Source of the DNA: CAVVSD01 sp963837655 | GTDB taxonomy: Bacteria; Actinomycetota; Thermoleophilia; Solirubrobacterales; Solirubrobacteraceae | Reading direction: 5' to 3' | Assembly (NCBI GenBank): GCA_963837655.1 | Contig: CAWIOK010000021.1 | Location: 496,001-560,000 of the forward strand | DNA length: 64,000 nucleotides | Shown here: piece after piece, positions 33,316 through 41,664 of the stretch | How positions within the stretch are numbered: the stretch's first letter is position 1 | How the letters are laid out: the number at the start of each line of letters is the position of its first letter | The notes under the pieces: generated by a model | Told to the model about the DNA's origin: nothing | Databases searched by the model: none | What the model saw: only the letters and a program-made list of their open reading frames with translations | Position numbers and translations under genes: made by a program

Positions 33316-34434
33316 ATGTTCGATGGGACCATGGCCGACGTAGGCAAGCGAGCTGACGCCAACCCTGCGCTCGCCTTCGTGGACTCGTGCCTGCGCGGCG
33401 TGGGTCAGGTCTGCTTCATGAACAACCCGCTCACGGGCCTGGCGATCCTCGTGGCGATGGTCGTCGCCAAGCCGTGGTTGGGCTTCGCCGGCGCCCTCGG
33501 GCTCGTCGTCTCGACCGCTCGCGGCGGTCCTGATCGGGATGGACCGCGGCGCGATCCGCGCTGGTCTGTTCGGCTTCAACGGCGTGCTCGTCGGCGCCGG
33601 CCTGTCGCTGTTCCTCCAGCCCGACTGGGACATCGATGGTGATGGTCTGGATCGTCGTCGCCGCGTTCTTCTCGACAGTGCTGCACGCCGCGCTGGCCGC
33701 GGTGTTCGTCGGCGTCGTGGAAGGTGCCGCCGTTCACGTTGGCCTTCAACTTCATCACGCTGATCTTCCTCATCGGCGCGCTGAACTTCGCCAACGGCCG
33801 GGTGGGCGGGCTCATCGCCCCGCCCAGGCCCAGGTCACGGAGGGCAGCGTCTCCAACACGCTGCGCTCGGCGGGCGAACGCCGCGTCGGCCAACAACCTG
33901 GAGGGCATCGTCAACGCGATCTTGCGCGGGATCGGCCAACTGTGGTTCGCGAACGGGATCCTGGTCGGGGATCATCATCATCGTCGGCATCGCGCTCTGC
34001 TCGCGGATCGCGGCGGTGTTCGCCCTCCTCGGGCTCGGCCGTCAGGCATGGGCACCGGGTTGGCGCTCGGCGCCAACGGCGTCGCGATCTACAACGGCCT
34101 CTGGGGCTTCAACTCGTTCGACGCAGCGCTGGCCGTCGGCGGCGTCTTCTTCGTCCTCACGGTGAGATCGGGGCTGCTCGCAGTCGCGTGCGCGATGCTT
34201 CGCGGCGATGCTCTTCGGCGCGATCGCCTCGCTGTTCACGCCGTGGGGCCTGCCCGCGCTGACCTTGCCGTTCTGCTTCGCGACGCTCGCGTTCGTGCTG
34301 TTGAAGGGCGCCTCCGACGAAGCTCGACCCGGTCGAGATCGCGGACATCACCACGCCCGAGGAGCATCTCCACCGCGCGCGCGGCGAGCACTCGGCCGGC
34401 GTCGGCCGCGATCGCCGTCGGCGCCGTCTCCTAA
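33316..34434 (+). pseudogene. Urea transporter (SLC14/Yut family), broken by about ten frameshifts
   Basis: The protein can be followed across frames: FVDSCLRGVGQVCFMNNPLT, IRAGLFGFNGVLVGAGLSL, PPFTLAFNFITLIFLIGALN, NAILRGIGQLWFANGILVG, ANGVAIYNGLWGFNSFDAAL, FTPWGLPALTLPFCFATLAF. These are the two repeat halves of a urea channel. Nearly every 60-150 nt an extra base (once a missing one) changes frame. All signature segments survive, which argues for sequence error more than decay. Precedes a formamidase gene. Confidence 0.8.
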
Positions 34435-34467
34435 CCCCGTTTCCCTGTCCACCCAGAAGGAGCTCAC

Positions 34468-35726
34468 ATGCCCAAGAACCTGTTCCCGCTGGACAACACC
34501 AAGAAGTTCACGGACCAGAAGCACGTCGGGCACAACCGCTGGCATCCGGACATCCCGCCGAAGGTGAGCGTCAAGCCGGGCGAGGTGTTCCGCGCGGACA
34601 TCCGTGAGTGGTTCGACGGCGCGATCAAGAACGACGACTCGGCCGACGACGTACGCAACGCGCCGCTTCCAGGCGTGCACGTCCTCAGCGGGCCGTTCCG
34701 GGTCGAGGGCGCCGAGCCGGGCGACCTGCTGATCGTCGACATCCTCGAGATCGACGCGTGCGACCAGGAGGACGAGGGACCGCTACTCCGGGCATGGGCT
34801 GGGGCTACACCGGGGTGTTCGCAAAGACGAACGGCGGCGGCTTCCTCACCGAGCGCTTCCCGGACGCCTACAAGGTGATCTGGGACTTCACCGGCGACGT
34901 CGCGACATCGCGCCACATCCCGGAGTGCTCCTACGTGGGCATCCACCACCCGGGTCTGATGGGCACCGCGCCGTCGGCGGAGCTGCTCGCGAAGTGGACG
35001 AAGCGCGAGACCGATCTGATCGCGACCGACCCGGACCGCGTGCCGCCGCTGGCGCTGCCGCCGCTGCCGGACAGCGCGATCCTCGGCGACGCTCGACGGG
35101 CGCCGAGTTCGACCGCGTCGCCGGCGAGGCGGCGCGCACCGCCCGCCGCGCGAGAACGGCGGCAACCAGGACATCAAGAACTTCACGGCGGGGACCCGGG
35201 TCTTCTACCCGGTCTTCGTCGACGGGAGCGAACCTGTCCTTCGGGGATCTGCACTTCTCGCAGGGCGACGGCGAGATCACGTTCTGCGGCGCGATCGAGA
35301 TGGGCGGGTTCATGGACCTGCACGTCGACGTGATCAAGGGCGGCATGGAGACCTACGGCGTCTCCGAGAACGCGATCTTCATGCCGGGCCTGCGCGACCC
35401 GCAGTACTCGGAGTGGATCGCGTTCTCCGGCGTGTCGGTGGACCTCGCAGGGCAAGCAGCACTACCTGGACTCGCAGCTGTCCTACGAGCGCGCGTGCCA
35501 CCACGCGATCGACTACCTGATGAAGTTCGGCTACACCGACATCCAGGCGTACATGATCCTGGGGTCGGCGCCGATCGAGGGGCGCTTCTCGGGCGTGGTG
35601 GACATCCCGAACTCGTGCGCGACGGTGTACATCCCGCGGCGGATCTTCGACTTCGACGTGGCCCCGGGAGCCGGCAAGCCGCACCAGGTGAAGCAGGGCA
35701 TGCAGGTGCCGAAGTCGGCGAACTGA
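34468..35726 (+). pseudogene. fmdA: Formamidase/acetamidase FmdA, broken by several frameshifts
   Basis: Reconstructed length about 415-420 aa, as expected. Segments in successive frames: start NLFPLDNTKKFTDQKHVGHN, then YTGVFAKTNGGGFLTERFP, SYVGIHHPGLMGTAPS, ITFCGAIEMGGFMDLHVDVI, and the end MILGSAPIEGRFSGVVDIPN. The enzyme hydrolyses formamide to formate and ammonia. ATG 34468 has AGAAGGAG upstream. Frame changes near 34785, 35090, 35225 and 35448 at least. Follows the urea transporter, suggesting uptake and hydrolysis of amide nitrogen. Confidence 0.85.
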
Positions 35727-35731
35727 CGCGG

Positions 35732-35990
35732 ATGACGGCGATCTACGAGTACCGGTGCGAGCGCGACGGCGCGTTCGAGCGTGACGCGGCCGCTCGGCAC
35801 GGCGCCGGAGTCGATCGCCTGTCCGGCTGTGCGCGAGCGAGTCGCGCGCGGGTGTTCTCCAGCGCCGATGTCTCAAGATCGTGCCGCGGGGGCTGGTGCG
35901 CGGCGCTCGACCACGAGGAGAAGACCCGCGACGTAGCCGGACATCGTGACCTCCCTGCCGACCCCGGAGCCGCGCGCACAAGCGGACGCC
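35732..35990 (+). pseudogene. FmdB-family zinc-ribbon protein, frame-disrupted
   Basis: Begins YEYRCERDGAFE, the standard FmdB start (first Cys of the ribbon). In shifted frames one then reads PLGTAPESIACP, VCASES, VFSS, KIVPRGLVRALDHEEKTR and PDIVTSLPTPEP. At least five indels within 260 nt. FmdB proteins accompany formamidases and are thought to be small regulators. The end coordinate is approximate. Confidence 0.6.
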
Positions 35991-36022
35991 GGTGGCTGCC
36001 GCTGACGCCGGCACTCCGGCGC

Positions 36023-37252
36023 CTACCGAGGCCGTAGGCGCCCCCCCCCCGGGCCCGGCGTCCGCGCCGGGCCCGGCCGCGTCACGGGCGAACACGATCC
36101 AGAACAGGACGGCCTCGCGGTCACCGAGGTTGCGCCATTCGCGGACGGCCGCGCAGTCGGCGAGCAGGACCTCGCCGTCGCGGATCGCGGGTGTCTGGTC
36201 GCCGACGCGGACCTGCACCAGGCCTTGGGAGACGGCGACGATCGCCTGGCCGTCGAGCCGGTCAGCGGCAGGCCGGCCTCGCGGGCGGCGAGGTGCACGA
36301 GGTCCACGACGACGTCGGCCCCGCTGACGAGCGCCATGTCCTGGTCCGGGGCGCGGCGCGGGTCGCCGGTCCGCCGCCCGATGCGGTAGGTCGAAGGGTC
36401 GTCGCCGCTCAACAGTTCGTCGAGCGTCACGCCCAGCCTGGAGCTGAGCCGCACGAGCGTGGAGAGCGACAGGCCGCGCTCGGCACGCTCCGCCTGTGAG
36501 ATCGCGCTCGCCGTGACGCCGGCGAGGGCCGCCAGTTGCCCCTGCGAGATCCCGCGCGGCCGCCGCACCGCACGCAGGGACGCTGCGACGCGCTCGACGA
36601 CCTCCGCCTCGGTGAGCACCGGGTCGCCCTCGGCACCGTCCCAGTGCAGCAGCGAGCCGGTCACCTGCGGGTCGCGCCCCTCCGCCTTGGTGATGTGGAC
36701 GGAGTGGCGGTCGAGGCAGAGCACGCACTGGGTCACGGCCTCGACCGTGCTCGTGACCGCCGTGGGCGTCCGCCGCAGGTCCATGGACCAGTAGGCGATC
36801 GCCCCGAGCTCGAGCAGCATCGGGCAGCAGCGGGCGAAGAACCCGCGGGTCAGCTCGACGCCCCACGCCTCCACCATCGTGTCGAGGCTGTCGAACAGCA
36901 GGAGGTTGCGCTGTTGGACGTCGCAGCTGCGCCGGACCTCGCGCAACAGCTCGCCCGGCGCCATCGGCGTGCTCCCCGGCGCGGTGCCGATCGAGCCCAG
37001 CCCGGGGAGGTCCGCGATCAGCGCGCTCGGCGTCGGGCCGACGGCGACCCAGCGACTGACGTCGAACGCACCGGGCAACGATGCGATCGCCCGATAGAAC
37101 GAGTCGGCGGATGCCACGCCGTCGCACTGCCAGACGACGTTGTCACCCCAGTACAGCTCGCCGAGCACCCCATCCAGGCTGGCGACCCCCGTGCTGACCC
37201 GCCGCCCGGGGTCGTCGGCACGCTGCCGCGACTGCACGATGTCAGACGCCAT
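36023..37252 (-). CDS. RecA/KaiC-like domain (degenerate P-loop) + XRE HTH + cupin regulator
   Basis: 409 aa as read. Residues about 15-190 resemble KaiC/RadA ATPases (STGVASLDGVLGELYWGDNVVW; Walker B-like NLLLFDSLDTMV) but the P-loop lacks the GK[ST]. Residues about 215-275 are an XRE HTH (ISQGQLAALAGVTASAISQA). A cupin-like tail (LDGQAIVAVSQGLVQVRVG) is in another frame, entered by a shift near 36265, so the real C-terminus differs from the open frame. Convergent with the formamidase cluster and overlapping DUF190 by 11 nt; probable regulator of one of them. Confidence 0.65.
   Translation of the reverse strand: MASDIVQSRQRADDPGRRVSTGVASLDGVLGELYWGDNVVWQCDGVASADSFYRAIASLPGAFDVSRWVAVGPTPSALIADLPGLGSIGTAPGSTPMAPGELLREVRRSCDVQQRNLLLFDSLDTMVEAWGVELTRGFFARCCPMLLELGAIAYWSMDLRRTPTAVTSTVEAVTQCVLCLDRHSVHITKAEGRDPQVTGSLLHWDGAEGDPVLTEAEVVERVAASLRAVRRPRGISQGQLAALAGVTASAISQAERAERGLSLSTLVRLSSRLGVTLDELLSGDDPSTYRIGRRTGDPRRAPDQDMALVSGADVVVDLVHLAAREAGLPLTGSTARRSSPSPKAWCRSASATRHPRSATARSCSPTARPSANGATSVTARPSCSGSCSPVTRPGPARTPGPGGGRLRPR
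36049..36076. other. 12-bp perfect GC hairpin after a C10 run
   Basis: CCGGGCCCGGCG, loop TCCG, CGCCGGGCCCGG, directly following ten or more C residues (36041-36050). It lies where the formamidase cluster and the regulator converge. It could be a bidirectional terminator, or simply Gly/Pro codons of the regulator tail; the homopolymer is also a likely miscount site. Confidence 0.45.
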
Positions 37253-38293
37253 CGAGGGTCCCGTTGACGGTCTCGCCCGAGCGCTCGCGGTAGCCCGGCA
37301 CGCGCAGCGACGTGACGATGCCGTGCTCCGCCGTGACCTCGTCGATCACGGGCCACAGCTCCGCGATCCGCTCGGGGCGGTCGATGCAGACGTGTACGTG
37401 GGGCGGTGGGACGTCAGCGTGCCAAAGCGGTCTCCGTGCGGATGCTCGTCGCTGGAGAAGCCCCAGTCGCCGAGGATCGTCGTCGCCCCGGCAGCTCCCG
37501 CGGTCCGCAGACGCCGCGTCAGCTCCGCGTAGAGCGGACGCCCGTGGGTCTGCGCCGCGCGGCGCGTGTAGACCCGGAGCGTCTGCCACGTGTCGGTGCC
37601 GCCCGCGACGTGGGGCGACTCGAGCAGCACCCCGTCGTGCTTGACCTGGGCGATCCCCTCGAGCGTGACGACGGGGTCGGGAAGGAGCTCCGCCAGATCG
37701 CGCAGACTTCGGCGCAGCACATCGGCCGGGCCCACCGAGATGATCACGATCGGCGACCCCGTGCCGCTCCCGAACAGCCGCGCGCGGCCGCGGCGTCCCG
37801 ACAGCGTGCCGTCCACCCCGCGCAGCACGACGGCGCCGGTGGCGCCGGCGGCGCGAAGGAGCCTGACCGCCGCGCGATAGGCCGGGGCTCCCTGGGCACG
37901 ATCGCCGGCGCGGCAGTAGATCGTGAGCTTCGCCGCGCGCCCCGGCCCGCGCGGGAACTCGGCATCGGCGACGTCCACCCCCGTGGCCACGACGCCCGCT
38001 TCGAGCGTCACGAGTCCGCGGGCCACCGTCGCGTCCACGTCCGGGATCGTCGCGAGCACGTCGTCGCGCGTGCCGACGGCCATCGCCAGCAGCGGCAGAT
38101 CGCTCGACACATCCGGGAACCGCTGTGCGTGGATCGGCGATTGATGCCGAAACCCTCGATGCCGCGCAGGAGCACGCTGCAGACGACGTCGTGGCGCTGC
38201 AGCCGATCCATCAGCACGTCGCAGGCCAGATCGGGCCCGGAGACCATCGACTCACCGAAGTACACCGAGAGCTTCAGCGCGTCGCGCGATCAC
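37242..38293 (-). pseudogene. DUF190 protein of the fluoride-export cluster, frame-disrupted
   Basis: Two DUF190 repeats can be traced over frames: LKLSVYFGESMVSG and VLLRGIEGFGINR at the N-terminus, a long middle frame (AGDRAQGAPAYRAAVRLLRA; VVLRGVDGTLSGRR), a third repeat-like part (LRVYTRRAAQTHGRPLYAEL) and the end HVHVCIDRPERIAELWPVID. Breaks near 38278, 38143 and 37402. The GTG start overlaps the crcB stop (GTGA). DUF190 proteins are regular companions of CrcB fluoride channels. Confidence 0.75.
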
Positions 38294-38661
38294 GACAGCG
38301 CCTCTGCGATGGCCCACCCGACGCGGGCGGCCAGCAGCCCGAGGAGCATCGAGCCCAGGAGGTACAGCGACAGCCGGCGGAGGTCGCCGTCCTCACCCAG
38401 GCGCTCCGTCTCGACCATCCAGGTCGAGAACGTCGTGTAGCCGCCGAGGAAGCCTGTCCCGAGCACGAACAGCGCGTCTCCTGTGACGCCGGCGCCGGTG
38501 AGGACGCCGAGGGTGAAGGCACCGGTCAGGTTCACAACGAACGTGCCCCACGGGAACGCCCCCGGCCTCGCGGCTGTGATGGCGCCCGCGGCGGAGAACC
38601 GCGCGTAGGCACCCGCCGCGCCCATCGCTGCGACCCCGATCCACGGCAGCAGCGCGCTCAC
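38290..38661 (-). CDS. crcB: Fluoride channel CrcB/Fluc (first of two)
   Basis: 123 aa, four membrane helices. Fluc hallmarks: GAAGAYARF (Arg in TM1), FPWGTFVVNLTGAFTLGVLT (Asn of the pore), FLGGYTTFSTWMVETERL (TTFS motif for Na+ and fluoride). Exports fluoride as an antiparallel dimer. GTG start overlaps the stop of the second crcB (GTGA). Intact, although its neighbours carry indels. Confidence 0.93.
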   Translation of the reverse strand: MSALLPWIGVAAMGAAGAYARFSAAGAITAARPGAFPWGTFVVNLTGAFTLGVLTGAGVTGDALFVLGTGFLGGYTTFSTWMVETERLGEDGDLRRLSLYLLGSMLLGLLAARVGWAIAEALS

Positions 38662-39030
38662 CCGTATCGATGCCTCCGGGCGAGCACCGTCATCCCGGCG
38701 GCCAGCCCCAGTCCGAGGGTCATGCTCACGCCGGCGTATGCGGTGGCGAGCCCGCCGTGCCCGTCGCGTGCCAGACGGATCGTCTCGATCTGGAAGGTCG
38801 AGAACGTCGTGAGCGCTCCGCACAACCCGGTCCCGAGCAGCAGGCGCCAGTACCGCGACGGGGCCACGACCTCTGCGAGCCGCGTCGTCAGCCAGGCGAG
38901 GAGCGCGCGCGGCGAGGTTCACGGCGAACGTAGCCCACGGCCACGTGCCGGGCTGCGTCGGGATCGCGCGGCCGATCCCGCGCGGGCCAGCGCCCCCGCG
39001 GCGCGCGACCAGGATCGACGCGGTCCGCAC
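38658..39030 (-). pseudogene. crcB: Fluoride channel CrcB/Fluc (second), frame-disrupted
   Basis: C-terminal half intact: GLCGALTTFSTFQIETIRLA carries the TTFS motif. The N-terminal half is in another frame: IGRAIPTQPGTWPWATFAVN. Shifts near 38905 and 38975 break the frame. Together with the adjacent crcB this would make a heterodimeric Fluc pair. GTG start at 39030 is the likeliest. No fluoride riboswitch was recognised upstream. Confidence 0.75.
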
Positions 39031-39107
39031 CGTGGGTCGCCAACAGCTACTCGGAGCGAACGGATCGGCATCGAGCGACTCCTCTATGAGGGTGGACGGG
39101 CGAAACG

Positions 39108-39833
39108 CTAGGCCTTGATGACCCGCTCCTCGAGCACCGCGCTCATCCCTTCGAGGCCCTCGACGTCGAGGAAGTTGAACCCGTCCTTGTACAGGTCGTC
39201 CCACGCCTCGGACTCCTGCGAGCGGACGTACGCGGCCTCGTCGGCGTACCAGCACTCCGAGAAGCCCCGGAAGCCCACGGGGCCGTCGGAGACGCCGTCG
39301 TCGCCGATCGCGCCGACGACGAGGTTCTGCACGTAGCGGTCGATGCCCGGTGCGCCAAGCGCGATCGGCGCGTGCACGTTCAGCCAGTGGTCGGACGCCT
39401 CCTCCACGGACAGCCCGGGCTTGAAGTTCGCGAACCAGACGACCTTGTACGGCGACGTCGGGCCGTCGCGGATGATGCGCTCCTGCAGCACCGCGCACAT
39501 GCCGTCCAGCGAGGCCATCTCGAAGACCTCCGGGCCCTCCTCGACGATCTGTCTCCACGCCTCGGTCTGCATGCCGGCGTCGAACGACGCGCGGTCGCGC
39601 CACCACTCGCACGAGTAGCCGTCGAACGGAACCGACGCGCCCGGCTTGAGGCCCTGCGCCCCGATCGCGCCGACCACGTGGCTCTGCACGTAGCGGTACA
39701 TGTCCGGCAGCGCCTGTGCCTTCGGCGCGTGCACGTTGGTCCAGAAGTCACCGGCCTCGTCGCGCGGCATCCCCTCGCGGAACCGCGCGACGTAGACGAC
39801 CTTGAACCCGTCCCCGTAGCTGACGTCGGCCAT
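39108..39833 (-). CDS. Tandem EthD-domain protein
   Basis: 241 aa made of two dimeric alpha/beta-barrel (EthD) repeats: residues about 10-115 and 125-235, each with the same block order (FWTNVHAPKAQALPDM...QSHVVGAIG versus HWLNVHAPIALGAPGI...QNLVVGAIG). A single chain can therefore form the barrel usually made by a dimer. EthD proteins assist P450 ether degradation or act as small-molecule lyases; the role here is unknown. Divergent from an alcohol dehydrogenase, 51 nt apart. Confidence 0.85.
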   Translation of the reverse strand: MADVSYGDGFKVVYVARFREGMPRDEAGDFWTNVHAPKAQALPDMYRYVQSHVVGAIGAQGLKPGASVPFDGYSCEWWRDRASFDAGMQTEAWRQIVEEGPEVFEMASLDGMCAVLQERIIRDGPTSPYKVVWFANFKPGLSVEEASDHWLNVHAPIALGAPGIDRYVQNLVVGAIGDDGVSDGPVGFRGFSECWYADEAAYVRSQESEAWDDLYKDGFNFLDVEGLEGMSAVLEERVIKA

Positions 39834-39884
39834 CGGTCGACCCTACACGCGCCCAGCGGGACGCATCTGACATCGTGCCGCGGC

Positions 39885-40961
39885 GTGAAGGCTGCTCTCC
39901 TCGTCGAGTACGGCCGGCCGCTGGAGGTGGAGGACGTCACCCCCGTGACGCCCGAGGACGACGATGTCGTCGTCCGGATGACGGCCAGCGCGTACTGCTA
40001 CACCGACTGCCTCAACCAGCGCGGGATGCGCGGGCTCCCGCGGACGCTGCCGACCATTGTCGGGCACGCCGCGGTGGGCATCGTGGAGCACGCGGGACCG
40101 CAGGTCACGCGGGTGAAGGAAGGCGACCACGTCCTCGTGCCCGGCACGCCGGAGTGCGGCGTGTGCTTCTGGTGTCGCAAGGACCGCCCGGACCAGTGCG
40201 AGCACCTGCTCGCGCCCGCCCGTCCCGTCGCGCACCGCGCCGACGGCACGCCCGTCGTCACCGGCATCGGGACCTACGCCGAGCTCATCACGATCCGCGG
40301 CACGTGGGCCTTCCCGCTGGACAGCACGCTCCCCGACACGACGCTGACGCTGCTGGGCTGCGGGATCACAACCGGCGTCGGCGCGGCGTTCAACGTCGGC
40401 CAGGTGCAACCGGGCGACACCGTCGCTGTCGTCGGCTGCGGGCACCTCGGCCTCTGGATGGTCCAGGGCGCGAAGCTCGCCGGCGCCGAGCGGATCATCG
40501 CCGTCGAGCCGCTGGCGTGGCGGACGGACGTCGCGCTGCAGCTCGGCGCCACCGACGTCGTCAACCCCGCGCACGCCGACCCCGTCGAGCAGGTCCGCGC
40601 GCTGACGGAGGGCCGCGGCGCCGACGTGACGCTCGAGGCGTCGGGCCCGCCCGAGGGCATCGAGCAGGCGTTCGCGATGACCCGCCGGGCCGGCACCGCG
40701 GTCATCACCGGCGTCTCGTCGCAGAGCTCGTCGGTGACGCTGCCGCAGACGGAGGTCGCCATCCGTGGCAAGCGGCTCGTGAGCTGCCAGATGGGGCAGT
40801 CGCACGTCATGCGCGACGTGCCGCGCTACGTCGAGATGCTCGAGGACGGGCGCCTGGACGCGGCGCCCATCATCACCGGCGTGCACCCGCTCGCCGAGAT
40901 CAACGACGCGAACGAGATCGCGGCCGGCCGCAACGCCCTCACGGGCGTCATCGTGCCGTAG
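39885..40961 (+). CDS. Zinc-binding MDR alcohol dehydrogenase with GHA in place of GHE
   Basis: 358 aa. Catalytic-site block SAYCYTD, structural zinc set CGVCFWCRKDRPDQC, and cofactor motif VVGCGHLGLWMVQGAKLAGA. The normally invariant GHE of the catalytic zinc site reads VGHAAVGIVEHAG, losing the glutamate but keeping the histidine. GTG start. Divergent from the tandem EthD gene, with which it may share a pathway. Converges on the beta-lactamase-like gene with a 14-nt overlap. Confidence 0.88.
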   Translation: MKAALLVEYGRPLEVEDVTPVTPEDDDVVVRMTASAYCYTDCLNQRGMRGLPRTLPTIVGHAAVGIVEHAGPQVTRVKEGDHVLVPGTPECGVCFWCRKDRPDQCEHLLAPARPVAHRADGTPVVTGIGTYAELITIRGTWAFPLDSTLPDTTLTLLGCGITTGVGAAFNVGQVQPGDTVAVVGCGHLGLWMVQGAKLAGAERIIAVEPLAWRTDVALQLGATDVVNPAHADPVEQVRALTEGRGADVTLEASGPPEGIEQAFAMTRRAGTAVITGVSSQSSSVTLPQTEVAIRGKRLVSCQMGQSHVMRDVPRYVEMLEDGRLDAAPIITGVHPLAEINDANEIAAGRNALTGVIVP

Positions 40962-41664
40962 CGAGCAGCCGCGCGAAGACGCCCCGCAGACCACGGCGCG
41001 CGTAGGCGTGGCCGGGCTGCCCCGTGCTCATGACGGCCACCGCGACGCGCTCCCCACCGCGCGTGAGCAGAGCGACCTGGTGCTCGGACAGGCCCGGTCC
41101 GTCGGTCCAGCCGCCCTTGAAGGCCGCGGTCCAGCCGGGCGGGACGACCTCCCCGATGCCCCAGCGCTGCGCGGGCACCACGGACTGCAGCAGCCGCATG
41201 CCGTAGGCGCGGTGCGACGCCGGTATCGCCCCGTCGATGCGCAGGAAGAAGCGCGTCTGCTCCCGCGCCGTCGTCGCGCTGAGACCCCAGCGGTCGGCGA
41301 GGCGGAACCGGGGCATGCCCGCACCCCTCGCCGTGCGCTCGATGCGCTCGCGCCCGAGGCGCGCCATCACCCGCGACGCCGCCGCGTTGCTCGACTCGCG
41401 GATCATCGGCCGAAGATCGCGCCGCTCGGTCGCGGTGAGCGCTCGGTCGCGTGCCGTCTGCAGCGTCGAGACGAGCAGCACGGCCTTCACGAGACTCAGG
41501 GAGTGGACGGTGGCGTCCGGCGTCCGGCCCCACAGCCGGCGCTCGGTGCGCACCGCGAAGGAGACCTTGCCCGCGCGGTTGTCCGCGAAGGCGTCCGCGG
41601 CGCGCGTGCCGGGCGCCCAGCCCGGCGGCGCGAGCAGCACCAGCGACGCGAGGGCCACGGGCAT
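40948..41664 (-). CDS. Class A beta-lactamase-like serine hydrolase, exported
   Basis: 238 aa from ATG 41664. Signal peptide PVALASLVLLAPPGWAPG; penicillin-recognition motifs SLVK (SxxK, near residue 60), SSN in RESSNAAAS (SxN) and KGGW (KTG-like). Could be a beta-lactamase, a D,D-peptidase-like enzyme or an esterase. As written, its frame is continuous with HrpA; removing one T at 41686/41687 would give HrpA a stop (TGA at 41664-41666) overlapping this ATG as TGATG, so it is most likely a separate gene. Confidence 0.8.
   Translation of the reverse strand: MPVALASLVLLAPPGWAPGTRAADAFADNRAGKVSFAVRTERRLWGRTPDATVHSLSLVKAVLLVSTLQTARDRALTATERRDLRPMIRESSNAAASRVMARLGRERIERTARGAGMPRFRLADRWGLSATTAREQTRFFLRIDGAIPASHRAYGMRLLQSVVPAQRWGIGEVVPPGWTAAFKGGWTDGPGLSEHQVALLTRGGERVAVAVMSTGQPGHAYARRGLRGVFARLLATAR

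Noticed and set aside
33316..35990. Programmed ribosomal frameshifting to explain the broken urea transporter and formamidase
   Set aside because: Too many shifts at irregular positions, no slippery heptamers recurring, and the effect is seen on both strands in unrelated genes.
36049..36076. GC hairpin as a certain rho-independent terminator
   Set aside because: No T-run and it overlaps codons of the regulator's Gly/Pro-rich tail. Kept only as an unassigned structure.
39031..39107. Fluoride riboswitch upstream of the crcB pair
   Set aside because: I looked for the crcB motif core on the minus strand and found no convincing match. Indels here could hide it, so absence is not proven.
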